Source of the DNA: Grimontia marina
GTDB taxonomy: Bacteria > Pseudomonadota > Gammaproteobacteria > Enterobacterales > Vibrionaceae
Direction of reading: 5' to 3'
DNA length: 64,000 nt
Assembly (NCBI RefSeq): GCF_900060185.1
Contig: NZ_FIZY01000006.1
Span: 1 to 64,000 of the forward strand
Part shown: in pieces, positions 47,843 through 57,195 of the stretch
Layout: each line of letters starts with the position of its first letter
Position numbering within the stretch: the first letter of the stretch is position 1
Position numbers and translations under genes: made by a program
Notes under the pieces: model-generated
Told to the model about the DNA's origin: nothing
Database searches by the model: none
What the model saw: the letters and a program-made list of their open reading frames with translations, nothing else

Positions 47843-48667
47843 TTAAAGCAAAGAGCTCGCCATTTCACGACCTGCTCCTCGAATATCATCAAGCGAATCA
47901 ACAATGCCCTCGTTAAGGCCAAGCATGCTGTATTCGAGTTGGTGATTAAGCCAGGTGATTTTGGCTTCTTCGTCTGGAAGACTATCCCAGTTATCATCAA
48001 CCTTGGCAGAGAAATTAATGATAGCAGCCAGTTGGGAAAAGCTGTCACCCTGAACAGCCCCGTATTGGTGCGCAATGGCATCGACAAGCGTATCGGCGAA
48101 TTTCCAGCTTCGCGCTAATTCACCACCGAGTTGTGCGTTATCGGTGCTTAGCACAATTTGTTGGGCTTCTGATTTGGTTTTACCCGCTTCTATGTGAAGT
48201 TCAACCTTCTGGGCTTTGTCTGGATATACGGTGTAAATCAGGAGGTCGCCAATGTTATGAAGCATACCTGCTGTAAATGCTTCGTTTTGATCTGATTTCA
48301 GTTCTTTAGCCACGGTTTTGCAAAGCGTTGCGACTTCGAAGGTGGCAGCCCAATACTCATTAATATCCAACCCTTCAATTTTAGGGAAAGTACTCATCAG
48401 CGCTGAAGCGGTAACTAGCGTGCGGATCGGCCCAAGACCCAACCGGATTACCGCTTCATCAACAGAGGCAACACTTCGGCCACGACCAAAGTGAGCTGAA
48501 TTTGACAGACGTAAAACGCGGGCACTGATTACTTGGTCCATCGCGATTTTTTCGGAAATTTGGTTCATGTCTGAACCTTCACTATTCACCAAGTCCATCA
48601 ATTCTTGAACAACTTTGGGAATCTTTGGGAGCCTATCGATATGAGAAAGTAGATCTGCAGTTGCCAT
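47843..48667 (-). CDS. HDOD-domain signalling protein
   Basis: 274 residues, almost wholly an HDOD domain (LPKIPKVVQELMDLVNSEGSDMNQISEKIAMDQVISARVLRLSNSAHFG), a relative of HD phosphohydrolases without the full catalytic HD set; the segment AGMLHNIGDLLIY keeps one HN pair. HDOD proteins in Vibrionaceae take part in regulation of motility, biofilm or stress, mostly through protein contacts. I chose the ATG at 48667 (MATADLLSHIDR), with GAGG upstream; an ATG at 48679 is also open. Single gene between terminators. Confidence 0.88.
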   Translation of the reverse strand: MATADLLSHIDRLPKIPKVVQELMDLVNSEGSDMNQISEKIAMDQVISARVLRLSNSAHFGRGRSVASVDEAVIRLGLGPIRTLVTASALMSTFPKIEGLDINEYWAATFEVATLCKTVAKELKSDQNEAFTAGMLHNIGDLLIYTVYPDKAQKVELHIEAGKTKSEAQQIVLSTDNAQLGGELARSWKFADTLVDAIAHQYGAVQGDSFSQLAAIINFSAKVDDNWDSLPDEEAKITWLNHQLEYSMLGLNEGIVDSLDDIRGAGREMASSLL

Positions 48668-48802
48668 ATTTAACCTCAACGTAATATTGATAAATTAAAT
48701 ATAGAACAATGTATGAAAAGTGGTACCAAATATTGATCATAAGACATTGAAGCAACTGAAAAACCCAGTATGAGACTGGCTTCATATGGTATGTCGTACT
48801 AA

Positions 48803-49522
48803 TTATACGAGTTGCGCTGACAAGAATTCAGATTTCCTAATATTGAATTTATCAACCAGTGCTTCAACAGCAGCTGTTTCGTATCCGCGTAGACCACTAC
48901 ATACCATTTTCTTTTTCCCTTCACCGATGACTTGGCCATTCTCTTTGAATATGAAGGCAAGAATCACGGCACCGCGCTTGCCGGACACTTCCATCGTAGA
49001 ATTGGTCAGTTCGACGGTCGGGTTAGAAAAGCCCAGATGTTTAAAGTTGAGCTCCATGCTTTCATACATCACAAGGGGACGGTCTGGATTAATCATCATA
49101 CCGCTTTGTTCCATAAGGGGAACCATGATGTGAGGGAAGTTCATGCCGGAAAATTTCACATAGTTTTGTGCAACATTGGCGGCGAGTTTCTCATTCACCA
49201 GATTCTCACCTTCACGCTGCATGGTCAGGTAGCATTTGCCATTCGAATCAATAACATCCAAATGTCCATTTTCGTCTTCACGAATGGTGAGCCCGAGGTT
49301 ATCGGAAATCATACCCGAAAAACTGACTCGCATTTTCTGACTAATACCTGCTTTAGCAAGAAGAACAGAGAACAGCAGATCACCCGGCACACAGAATCGC
49401 TTTGAATCTTCGTCGTGTATTGGGTTGAAATCGCCCGCAACGAGTTTGGCGAAATGGCTGGCTTGTTGGCGAGTGAAAACGAATTGGCCGTCTTTCTTGC
49501 TGAAATAGTTATCTAACTTCAT
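48803..49522 (-). CDS. DUF3581 family protein (hotdog-like)
   Basis: 239 residues. Near residues 17-50 the pattern FTRQQASHFAKLVAGDFNPIHD, then FCVPGDLLFSVLL, resembles the MaoC/hotdog dehydratase active-site region, which uses an Asp and His in DFNPIHD. The rest matches the DUF3581 proteins of gammaproteobacteria, which have no proven function. No operon partners; a lipid or acyl-thioester link is only a guess. Confidence 0.75.
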   Translation of the reverse strand: MKLDNYFSKKDGQFVFTRQQASHFAKLVAGDFNPIHDEDSKRFCVPGDLLFSVLLAKAGISQKMRVSFSGMISDNLGLTIREDENGHLDVIDSNGKCYLTMQREGENLVNEKLAANVAQNYVKFSGMNFPHIMVPLMEQSGMMINPDRPLVMYESMELNFKHLGFSNPTVELTNSTMEVSGKRGAVILAFIFKENGQVIGEGKKKMVCSGLRGYETAAVEALVDKFNIRKSEFLSAQLV

Positions 49523-49600
49523 GATCTCTTATGGTGGATGTCCACTGTTAATCTTGTCGGGCATTGTAACTTAGCGACCAGGGGTAAATGGTCTAGCCAG

Positions 49601-50050
49601 TTATATAATGTGTCCTTGATAGATTCGGTCGAATGATTTTGTTTGAAGCGCTTCTACCATGGTCTTGGGGAAGAAAAGCAAATCCGGTAATTTATCTAAT
49701 GACATCCAAACCATGCCAATCTGATCTTTATCTGGTTCTGACGCTTGGGTGATTTGTCGAAAATTGGTTGCTTCCACAAAGAGTTCGATTTGATGAAGGT
49801 GTTTTGGAAGATAAGTGGTATCCAATTGATCAGCAATAACTTCTCGGACAAAAAGGATATCCCCCATATCCGCTTCACCACCGGTTTCTTCTAACAACTC
49901 GCGCTTAAAAGCGATATCCAGCGTTTCATTGTGTCTGACGCCACCACCGGGAATAATGTACCAAAGGCCACGTTCGTCGCGGTGTTCAGCGAGTAAAATT
50001 GCGTTGTCCCGATAGCAGACTGCGCGAACAGAAACTCTGACTGGATGCAT
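49601..50050 (-). CDS. NUDIX hydrolase
   Basis: 149 residues. The Nudix box is at about 35-57 (GGGVRHNETLDIAFKRELLEE followed by TGG), matching GX5EX7REUXEEXGU with all catalytic acids. Such enzymes hydrolyse nucleoside diphosphate derivatives; the substrate is unknown here. I chose the ATG at 50050 (MHPVRVSVRAVCYRD), where family homology begins and AAGGGA lies 9 bases upstream; the frame is open to 50089. Confidence 0.88.
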   Translation of the reverse strand: MHPVRVSVRAVCYRDNAILLAEHRDERGLWYIIPGGGVRHNETLDIAFKRELLEETGGEADMGDILFVREVIADQLDTTYLPKHLHQIELFVEATNFRQITQASEPDKDQIGMVWMSLDKLPDLLFFPKTMVEALQTKSFDRIYQGHII

Positions 50051-50131
50051 TGGTAAGTATCCCTTCCTGACGATGTGAACCAACAGCATACAGAGTTGCT
50101 GGGGAAGGATTCAATATGTTGTCACTTTTGA

Positions 50132-51760
50132 CTAGCGATTTGCCGATGCTGTTGTTTCTTCCGCTTGGTAGAAACGGAAGAAGTTTTTACCATTGTTTTT
50201 CACGTAATACATGGCTTCATCTGCTTGCTCGATAAGCGCACTGATCTTTTCATCGTTATTTTGGTACACACTAATACCAATACTAGAGCCGACAGTCGCT
50301 GTCTGCTCATGGCCTATTTCGACAGGAAGGGCTACCTGGAATTGCAGATCAGACGCAATGTCTGAAACGGCGGTTTCGTAATTTGGGTTGTAAGAGAATC
50401 CAATCAAGAATTCGTCACCACCCCAGCGTGCCACAACATCCGAGCCACGGAAGAATTGTTTGATGCGCTTAGCGACCTCGATAATCACCTTGTCACCAGC
50501 ATCATGCCCGTAAGTATCGTTGACATGTTTAAAACCATCGAGATCAATCATGAGAACGGCAAATTTACGTTGTTTTTTGTCGGCTTCTTGAAGCGAGACT
50601 TCGAGTTTGGCCATGCCTGCACGTCGGTTCAGGAGCTGTGTAATCGGGTCATGCTCTGATTCATATATAATATTTTGTTCACGCTCTGCGCGCTCTGTGA
50701 TGTCGTACAGGACGACCTCGAGCAGACTATCATCTGGGTTATTAATGTCTTCGACTTTCGAAAACAGACAGTGCACCCAACGGTCAGCAGCACGGACTTT
50801 GTGTTTGAGCTGAATATCTACAGCACTGAACTGATTTCCAGGCTTGAGCCAGAACTCGTCAATAAACTCTTTAATCTCTGCCGGATCGTTAAAATAGCCT
50901 GTGAAGTCTGTTTTGGAGAATCGGTCAGTGTCGACAATAAATGTCTGGCCGAGCAGCCTCAGTAACGCAGGATTTGCGACGATTAGCCGGTTACTCGAAT
51001 CAATGAGGCCAATACCTGCACTTGCACGTTCAAAGATAAAGCGGAATTTCTTAGAGAGGTTTTCGGTTTCAGATCGCAGGTCACGTTCATTATCAATCTG
51101 ATTGTTTACCGCATCCAATAGACCATTAATGTCGCTGACTAATGCACCGATCTCGTTTTCTTTATGGCCAACAGGCACATCTATTCGTGTGGTATCACCC
51201 GGTGTAATCAAGTGAAAGCGATTAGCGATTTTTTTCATTGGTTCAGTAAGGATGCGGTTAACGATGATAAGCGTTAGTAAGGCGGTAATAACGGAATAGA
51301 ACACCAGCACGATTACCTGGATCTTTGCCAGTGAGATTGCGGTGTTTTCGATAAATTTTTGATTTGGGTAGACCAAAAGGTCACCAACGAATTCATTTTC
51401 GTTAAATGGTGACAGGATAGGAAAAATGATCGCGGTGTCAGTTTGCTCCAAATCGCTGCTACCTGAGAAAGAGGCAGATAGCCCATCCTGACTGGTTAAG
51501 CGAGCAGCGGAGATAATGTCGTTGGCTTCAAGTCCACGTAGTACTTCCTCGGCCAGTTCTTTGTTACCCAAATACATCGCAATAGAAGCAGTTTGTTCGA
51601 TGGTGGTGATAACCTGTTTAATCTGGCTACGCGAGCGGTCAACTTCTTGGTGATAAGAAATGTAGAACCAGGTTATAGACGCGAAGATCGAGAAAATGAG
51701 TGCGCCTGCGGCAACACCCGTTGCAACTCGAATATGGACACGTCTATTGAGAATCTTCAA
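50132..51760 (-). CDS. Membrane diguanylate cyclase (sensor-HAMP-PAS-GGDEF)
   Basis: 542 residues. First membrane helix about 14-35, periplasmic sensor to about 142, second helix 145-168, HAMP to about 220, PAS around 238-355, GGDEF domain from about 365. The active site GGDEF is intact at 447-451 and an inhibitory I-site RGSD lies at 438-441, exactly five residues before it. It should make cyclic di-GMP with product feedback. Its start overlaps the end of the PstS-like gene by 17 bases, so the periplasmic protein may feed a signal to this sensor. Confidence 0.92.
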   Translation of the reverse strand: MKILNRRVHIRVATGVAAGALIFSIFASITWFYISYHQEVDRSRSQIKQVITTIEQTASIAMYLGNKELAEEVLRGLEANDIISAARLTSQDGLSASFSGSSDLEQTDTAIIFPILSPFNENEFVGDLLVYPNQKFIENTAISLAKIQVIVLVFYSVITALLTLIIVNRILTEPMKKIANRFHLITPGDTTRIDVPVGHKENEIGALVSDINGLLDAVNNQIDNERDLRSETENLSKKFRFIFERASAGIGLIDSSNRLIVANPALLRLLGQTFIVDTDRFSKTDFTGYFNDPAEIKEFIDEFWLKPGNQFSAVDIQLKHKVRAADRWVHCLFSKVEDINNPDDSLLEVVLYDITERAEREQNIIYESEHDPITQLLNRRAGMAKLEVSLQEADKKQRKFAVLMIDLDGFKHVNDTYGHDAGDKVIIEVAKRIKQFFRGSDVVARWGGDEFLIGFSYNPNYETAVSDIASDLQFQVALPVEIGHEQTATVGSSIGISVYQNNDEKISALIEQADEAMYYVKNNGKNFFRFYQAEETTASANR

Positions 51761-52178
51761 ATTTATATACCACTTTTAAACCATGAACCAAATCGCCTTT
51801 GCTGATATATGCAATCGCGTTTTTGTTTTGTTTAATCAAAGCGATAACATCTGCGGAAGAGCGTAGCGTTTGAGGGGGCTCTGACTTACCGGTGAAGAGC
51901 AGCCTTGCCCAGTATGCATTGACTTGAGCTGATGACTTACCGACTAACGTCCGATAGAAGTAATCGCGCTCTTGGCTTTGTTCTGGAAGGTCTGTTGTAT
52001 ATGCTGACTCTCCATTTGGGTAGGAGTTGGAACGGCCCATATACAGATCTACTAATTGACGGGAGGACAGAGAGCTCAGTGGATTTTCTGCATTAACGAC
52101 CACAACTAACTCTGCACGGGTCCAAGGCGACCATGCTAGCCAAATTAAAGTGAGTAGTGTTAATGCCAATATTTTCAT
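51744..52178 (-). CDS. Small PstS-like periplasmic protein
   Basis: 144 residues with a signal peptide (about 1-22, ending TRA-E). The mature part (LVVVVNAENPLSSLSSRQLVDLYMGR, then NAYWARLLFTGKSEPPQTL, then AIAYISKGD) resembles one lobe of phosphate-binding PstS-type proteins and is too short to be a full two-lobe ABC binding protein. Genes of this type often lie next to GGDEF sensors in Vibrio and Shewanella. I chose the ATG at 52178; a TTG at 52190 is less likely. It sits between the porin gene and the diguanylate cyclase with overlap, suggesting a three-part sensing unit. Confidence 0.82.
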   Translation of the reverse strand: MKILALTLLTLIWLAWSPWTRAELVVVVNAENPLSSLSSRQLVDLYMGRSNSYPNGESAYTTDLPEQSQERDYFYRTLVGKSSAQVNAYWARLLFTGKSEPPQTLRSSADVIALIKQNKNAIAYISKGDLVHGLKVVYKFEDSQ

Positions 52179-52179
52179 A

Positions 52180-53451
52180 TCAAAACACAAAGCTCAGGCC
52201 AATAGAGATGGTATCGATATAGTCAGGTACAGGCTTTGTCAGGGCTTTTTCATTAACTGACCAACTGCCGATCCTATCGTTGTTCAACCAAGATCTTTCA
52301 ATTTGTCCTTTTAGTGAGAGTTGTGAATTAATGTAATAGCGCGCCCCTATTCCCAGTGTTTCCTGATCGATGACTCGTGCATTCAGGTTGCTTTTGATTA
52401 TTCCATACGCATAACTGATCTCAGGTATTGTTAGAGCTGTGATAGAAGGCGGTTCTAGTTCGTAGAAATCACCGACAGATTTGGCTTTTGAAGCAAAACC
52501 GTAAATGGTGAGATCATTAATCGTTTTCCCTAGGCTTGTATAACCAGCCATCAAATCGGGGAAAAACGGCCAATCAGCATCTGTGTAACTTAGCTCAGCT
52601 TGGATGCTCCAATCTTCAGTCTCATATTGAGCGCCAAGCGAGTAGTAATAGAAACGTGTCGTTTCGACTTCAAAATCATGTAATGTATTCTGAAGCGAAG
52701 GCCATAACCCCAAAATTTGGCTATTTGAAGATGCAAAAGTGATTAGAGATGACGCTGGGTTTCCCTCATCAACTTTGGCTGTTGCCGCTGAACCCGAGAT
52801 ATTCCATCGGTCAGAATAAAAGCTGAGTTTTGTGCCTATCATGGGTGACAGTGTCACTTCATAAGAGCTAAATATCGTGTTGATAGAGACCTCGGATTGG
52901 CCACCAAAAACTCTTGCTTCTATGATCCCGTCACTGAGAGGTGTGGTATATGCGATATCGCCGCCATTAAGACTAGTGACAGGAATATTGGCATAGAAAT
53001 CGGTAACAGGTTTGGTCCAAAGGTATGCGAAGCCCACATCGCGATACTCTGACAACATGTAGATGGGGGTGGCGATACGACCAACGCGTACACTAACTGC
53101 TGGAGAGACTTTGTAACGGAGAAAGGCCCAGGTAATACTCTTGTCTAAATTGTTTTGGATGCGGTCTTTGATAACGCCCTGAACGACAAAATCCCAGTCA
53201 TAGGAGAATCTGGCGTTGAGTTGCAGCCCAATGGAGGAGCCTGCATCCAGGCTCAATTCGCCATAAATAGGGTCCTTAGTTAGATCATAAACATAGCCAA
53301 AGTCATCTGTACCGGAATGAATAGCGGATAGGTTACCAAACCCACTCAGCTGCAAGTGTTCACTAGCCACAGCATTAACTGAAGCTAATGTAGCTACTGA
53401 GGCAGCGAATAATATGAGTTTGAGCGGTCGCAATGAGTTATTCCGAATCAT
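52180..53451 (-). CDS. Outer-membrane porin-like beta-barrel protein
   Basis: 423 residues with a signal peptide (about 1-30, NAVA-SEH). The mature chain has alternating hydrophobic strands, a start typical of porins (LQLSGFGNLSAIHSG) and a C-terminal aromatic strand ending SIGLSFVF. It likely forms a barrel in the outer membrane. I chose the ATG at 53451, where the signal peptide begins; the frame is open to 53529. It leads the porin/PstS-like/GGDEF trio, and its stop is one base from the PstS-like start. Confidence 0.8.
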   Translation of the reverse strand: MIRNNSLRPLKLILFAASVATLASVNAVASEHLQLSGFGNLSAIHSGTDDFGYVYDLTKDPIYGELSLDAGSSIGLQLNARFSYDWDFVVQGVIKDRIQNNLDKSITWAFLRYKVSPAVSVRVGRIATPIYMLSEYRDVGFAYLWTKPVTDFYANIPVTSLNGGDIAYTTPLSDGIIEARVFGGQSEVSINTIFSSYEVTLSPMIGTKLSFYSDRWNISGSAATAKVDEGNPASSLITFASSNSQILGLWPSLQNTLHDFEVETTRFYYYSLGAQYETEDWSIQAELSYTDADWPFFPDLMAGYTSLGKTINDLTIYGFASKAKSVGDFYELEPPSITALTIPEISYAYGIIKSNLNARVIDQETLGIGARYYINSQLSLKGQIERSWLNNDRIGSWSVNEKALTKPVPDYIDTISIGLSFVF

Positions 53452-53643
53452 GCTTGGGACACTTATTAAATATAAGACATATTTCGGATTTCTCTTGTTA
53501 AATGTTGTTTTATGTAGGATTTCGACCATGGTCTAGTCCCACTCTGCTGTTTTGCCAATACCAACAGTGATATAAAGGTTTAAAGCACATAAATCCAATA
53601 CAGAAGAAGTGCGCAGGAACCAAGACCAGAAAGGAAGCTTTAT

Positions 53644-54360
53644 ATGCAATTTCCTTATAGAAACATTGTCATACTGACGGGGGCAGGTATCTCGGCCGAA
53701 TCCGGAATTCGTACATTTCGGGCCCAAGATGGTTTATGGGAAGAGCATCACATCGAAGATGTGGCAACGCCTGAAGGTTTCGCCAGAAATCCAGCGTTGG
53801 TTCAGACTTTTTATAACCAGCGAAGAAGACAGCTGCAGTCCGGTGTTGCGCCGAACCCTGCGCATGAAGCACTGGCAAAGCTGGAGCGTGAACTGGAAGG
53901 GTCGGTGATAATCGTTACTCAGAACATCGACAACCTTCATGAACGGGCGGGGAGCGAAAACATCATTCATATGCATGGTGAGCTTCTAAAGGCGCGCTGT
54001 AGCGGCTCTAACCAAGTGTTGGATTGGAAGGATGACATTATGGTTGACGAACTGTGCCATTGCTGCCAGATACCTTCCTCTATGCGCCCACACGTGGTTT
54101 GGTTTGGCGAGATGCCGTTGGATATGGATAAAATACACACAGCTTTGGTAGAAGCAGACCTGTTTATTTCGATTGGTACGTCTGGGTCTGTTTATCCTGC
54201 TGCGGGTTTTGTGCACGAGGCTGCCATTAATGGCGCAAAAACGATTGAAGTGAATTTGGAACCGAGTGCAGTAGAAAGTGAGTTTGACGAAAAGCGCTAT
54301 GGGAAGGCGAGCGTTTTGGTTCCGGAACTGGTTGAAGAGATTCTTGCACTGCAGGCTTGA
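53644..54360 (+). CDS. cobB: NAD-dependent protein deacylase (sirtuin CobB)
   Basis: 238 residues, class III sirtuin. [14 protein letters not shown] near 13-26 binds [14 protein letters not shown] near 93-103, catalytic His111 in [11 protein letters not shown]. Tyr57 and Arg60 (FYNQRRRQL) mark the desuccinylase-capable type. Zinc cysteines are Cys119 and those in ELCHCCQ. It removes acetyl and succinyl groups from lysines. AGGAAGCTTTAT precedes the ATG. It lacks the N-terminal extension of the long E. coli form. Divergent from the porin gene, convergent with potD. Confidence 0.95.
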   Translation: MQFPYRNIVILTGAGISAESGIRTFRAQDGLWEEHHIEDVATPEGFARNPALVQTFYNQRRRQLQSGVAPNPAHEALAKLERELEGSVIIVTQNIDNLHERAGSENIIHMHGELLKARCSGSNQVLDWKDDIMVDELCHCCQIPSSMRPHVVWFGEMPLDMDKIHTALVEADLFISIGTSGSVYPAAGFVHEAAINGAKTIEVNLEPSAVESEFDEKRYGKASVLVPELVEEILALQA

Positions 54361-54380
54361 GCTGGTTTGACAATGAGTGA

Positions 54381-54407
54381 AAAAAGCGGCCAATGGCCGC
54401 TTTTTCG
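54381..54407. terminator. Bidirectional terminator between cobB and potD
   Basis: AAAAAGCGGCC (54381-54391), loop AAT, GGCCGCTTTTT (54395-54405): 11-bp perfect stem with A and T runs on the two sides. Confidence 0.9.
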
Positions 54408-54411
54408 TGTT

Positions 54412-55452
54412 CTACTGTCCCGCCTTTAGCTTCTGAAAGTACTCTTCATAAAGTACGTTCGCTTCGCCAACAGAGCTCTGCCATTCGCCTTTTTCCATGA
54501 CATCTTGTGGTGGGTAGACGCTAGGATCGTCTTTGAATGCTTTTGGTAAGAGCGGGTAAGCCGCTTTAACCGGCGTTGGGTAACCAATATCGATAGCCAG
54601 TTTCGCTGCATTCTCAGGACGTAGCAAGAAGTCGATCATCTTGTGCGCTGCGTCTACGTTCTTCGCAGTCGCAGGAATTGATAGGCTGTCCATCCAGAAA
54701 ATTGCGCCTTCCTTCGGCCACACTATGTCTACCGGTGCACCTTCACTACGTGCGATGTATGCCGACCCGTTCCACAACATACCCAGCGCGACTTCGCCGG
54801 CCATGTAAGGGTTTGCCGGGAAGTCAGAATTGAATACCAGCACGTTTGGCATGATTTTCTTCAACTCTTCGTAAGCGGCTTTGATTTCTTCCGGGTTGGT
54901 CGTATTTGCTGAGTAGCCGAGTTTGGTGAGCGCGATATGGAAGAATTCTCGAGCGTCATCCATCATCAGCAGTTGGCCTTCGTAGTCTGGGCTCCACAGA
55001 TCGGCCCATGAGTTAACAAAGTCTTTTTCAATAAAGTCTGTATTTACACCAATACCTGTAGCGCCCCAAATGTAAGGGATAGAGTATTGGTTATTCGGGT
55101 CAAACGGTTTGTTCAGGTTGTTTGGATCCAAGCCGTCAAAGTGGCTGAGTTTGCTTTTATCGATTTTTTGCAGCATACCTTCATCGCGCATCTTCTTCAC
55201 ATAGTAAGTCGATGGCACAACCAGATCGTAACCGTCAGGGTGTGTTTTCAATTTGGCATACATGCTTTCATTTGATTCATAGGTTGAGTAAATGACTTTG
55301 ATGCCAGTTTCCTCGGTGAACTGCTCAAGCACTTCGGTAGGAATGTATTCAGACCAATTGTAGAAATAGAGCTCTTCCTCTGCGATTGCAGTGTTAGAGA
55401 AAAGAGAGAAGGACAGGGCGCTTCCCAGCACAAACTTAGACCAGGGTTTCAT
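54412..55452 (-). CDS. potD: Spermidine/putrescine ABC transporter, periplasmic binding protein
   Basis: 346 residues with a signal peptide (about 1-23, AIA-EE). The mature start EELYFYNWSEYIPTEVLEQF, the segment VPSTYYVKKMRDEGMLQKID, and WNGSAYIARSEG match PotD/PotF proteins. The ATG at 55452 is preceded by AGGAG at a good distance; an extension to 55554 is not supported. Last gene of the potABCD operon, 121 bp after potC. Confidence 0.95.
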   Translation of the reverse strand: MKPWSKFVLGSALSFSLFSNTAIAEEELYFYNWSEYIPTEVLEQFTEETGIKVIYSTYESNESMYAKLKTHPDGYDLVVPSTYYVKKMRDEGMLQKIDKSKLSHFDGLDPNNLNKPFDPNNQYSIPYIWGATGIGVNTDFIEKDFVNSWADLWSPDYEGQLLMMDDAREFFHIALTKLGYSANTTNPEEIKAAYEELKKIMPNVLVFNSDFPANPYMAGEVALGMLWNGSAYIARSEGAPVDIVWPKEGAIFWMDSLSIPATAKNVDAAHKMIDFLLRPENAAKLAIDIGYPTPVKAAYPLLPKAFKDDPSVYPPQDVMEKGEWQSSVGEANVLYEEYFQKLKAGQ

Positions 55453-55573
55453 CGACAACTCCTGTAGTTTTTCATTGGTATTATTGAGAATAACGGGTGG
55501 TTCAAGCCATCCGTGACTGAAAAATGCGAAAACAACAGAGGGGGACAACCGCAATGGTTGCTCCCTCGTATTA

Positions 55574-56344
55574 TTATCTCACTTTGTCGCGTGCAAGCAT
55601 TTGAGAGCAAATAACCAGCACGAGAGAGACGATAAGCATCAGCGTCGCCAGAGCATTCACTTCTGGAGAAACGCCAACCTTAACCATTGAGTAGATTTTC
55701 AGTGGCAAGATTTCGTAGCTTGGACCTGTCACGAACGAACTGACGATGACGTCGTCCAAAGACAGGGTAAAGCTCAACAACCAGCCCGCAGCAACAGCGG
55801 GTGCAGCCAGAGGCAGAATGATTTTCGTCAGAATCGTCCACTCACTTGCAGCCAAGTCTTTCGCTGCTTCAAGCATACGCGCATCAAAACCATTCAGTCG
55901 GCTGTAAACCGTCACCACAACAAACGGCAGGCAGAAGGTAATATGTGACAGTAGAAGGGTCAGGAAGCCCAGTTGCGCGCCCATCAGCACGAACAATGAC
56001 AACAGCGAGATTGCCATTACGATGTCAGGAGACATCATTACCACGAACAGCATGCCGTTAACGAAGCCTTTACCACGGAAGCGGTAACGGAACAGGGCAA
56101 CTGCCGTCAGGCTGCCAATAATTGCTGCGGCTGTTGCCGAAAACACCGCGATTGTCAGTGAATTCCATGCGGCCTGAACCAGGCTGTCGTTATTAAGCAG
56201 TAGGGTGTACCACTTTGTGGTGAAACCTTTCCACTCCATCCCGAACTTGCTTTCGTTAAACGAGTTAACGATAAGAATGACAATAGGGATGTATAAGAAT
56301 GCATAAACCAGCGACATAAAGCTGGTACGGAAAAATTGACTCAT
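55574..56344 (-). CDS. potC: Spermidine/putrescine ABC transporter, permease PotC
   Basis: 256 residues, six membrane helices, EAA loop MLEAAKDLAASEWTILTKIILPLAAPA near 157-183. Matches PotC in length and sequence (NSFNESKFGMEWKGFT near 27-42). It overlaps potB by four bases (ATGA). Confidence 0.95.
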   Translation of the reverse strand: MSQFFRTSFMSLVYAFLYIPIVILIVNSFNESKFGMEWKGFTTKWYTLLLNNDSLVQAAWNSLTIAVFSATAAAIIGSLTAVALFRYRFRGKGFVNGMLFVVMMSPDIVMAISLLSLFVLMGAQLGFLTLLLSHITFCLPFVVVTVYSRLNGFDARMLEAAKDLAASEWTILTKIILPLAAPAVAAGWLLSFTLSLDDVIVSSFVTGPSYEILPLKIYSMVKVGVSPEVNALATLMLIVSLVLVICSQMLARDKVR

Positions 56345-57195
56345 TCCAGCTCTACCTTCTTGTTAATCAGCTTTCCAACCCGCCAGTAGGCGAACAGCAG
56401 TAGACCCATCAATACGGTCAGTGAAATACTCGCTGCGGAACCAAACGGCCAGTCTCGAACATTGAGAATCTGACTCTTGATGACGTTACCAATCAACAGG
56501 TTCTTTGCGCCGCCCAGCAGGTCTGATACGTAGAACATACCCAGTGCAGGAAGTAGAACCAGAAGACAACCTGCAATGATGCCCGGCATGGTCAAAGGTA
56601 GAATGACTTTGATGAATGCCTGAAGCTTGCTTGCGCCCAAGTCTTTCGCTGCCTCGAGGTAGCTGTTGTCCAGCTTCTCGATACTTGAGTAAAGCGGCAA
56701 GATCATAAATGGCAAAAGGATGTAAACCAGGCCAATCATTACCGCATACTCGGTGTACATGATGCGCAGAGGCTTATCGATAATGCCCAATGTCAGCAGG
56801 CCTTCGTTAAGCAAACCACGGGTACCCAGGAAAATTTTCAGGCCGTAAGTTCGGATCAGTGAGTTAGTCCAGAAAGGAATAATCACCATAAACAGCATCA
56901 CTGGGCGCCATTTCACTGGCATGCGCGCAATAATGTACGCAAACGGGTAACCAATCAGCAAACAGAGCAGGGTTGCAATGGCTGCCATGTAAAACGAATG
57001 CCAAACCACCTTCGCGTAGAGCGGATCCATCAACTTGGCGTAGTTGCTCAAGGTGAAGGTCATCTCAATCAGGTTAGCGTCATCGCGGGTTAAGAAACTG
57101 GTGACAATAATCATCAGGTTCGGGATAAACACGAACAGCAGCAACCAACCTACAATCACGCCAATGATGGCGTTTTGGAGATTAAGCTTCTTCAT
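56341..57195 (-). CDS. potB: Spermidine/putrescine ABC transporter, permease PotB
   Basis: 284 residues, six membrane helices, EAA loop [23 protein letters not shown] near 178-200, and the PotB-like [19 protein letters not shown] chose the ATG at 57195, which gives the family length and overlaps the potA stop by 14 bases; the frame stays open to 57237 inside potA. Confidence 0.94.
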   Translation of the reverse strand: MKKLNLQNAIIGVIVGWLLLFVFIPNLMIIVTSFLTRDDANLIEMTFTLSNYAKLMDPLYAKVVWHSFYMAAIATLLCLLIGYPFAYIIARMPVKWRPVMLFMVIIPFWTNSLIRTYGLKIFLGTRGLLNEGLLTLGIIDKPLRIMYTEYAVMIGLVYILLPFMILPLYSSIEKLDNSYLEAAKDLGASKLQAFIKVILPLTMPGIIAGCLLVLLPALGMFYVSDLLGGAKNLLIGNVIKSQILNVRDWPFGSAASISLTVLMGLLLFAYWRVGKLINKKVELE

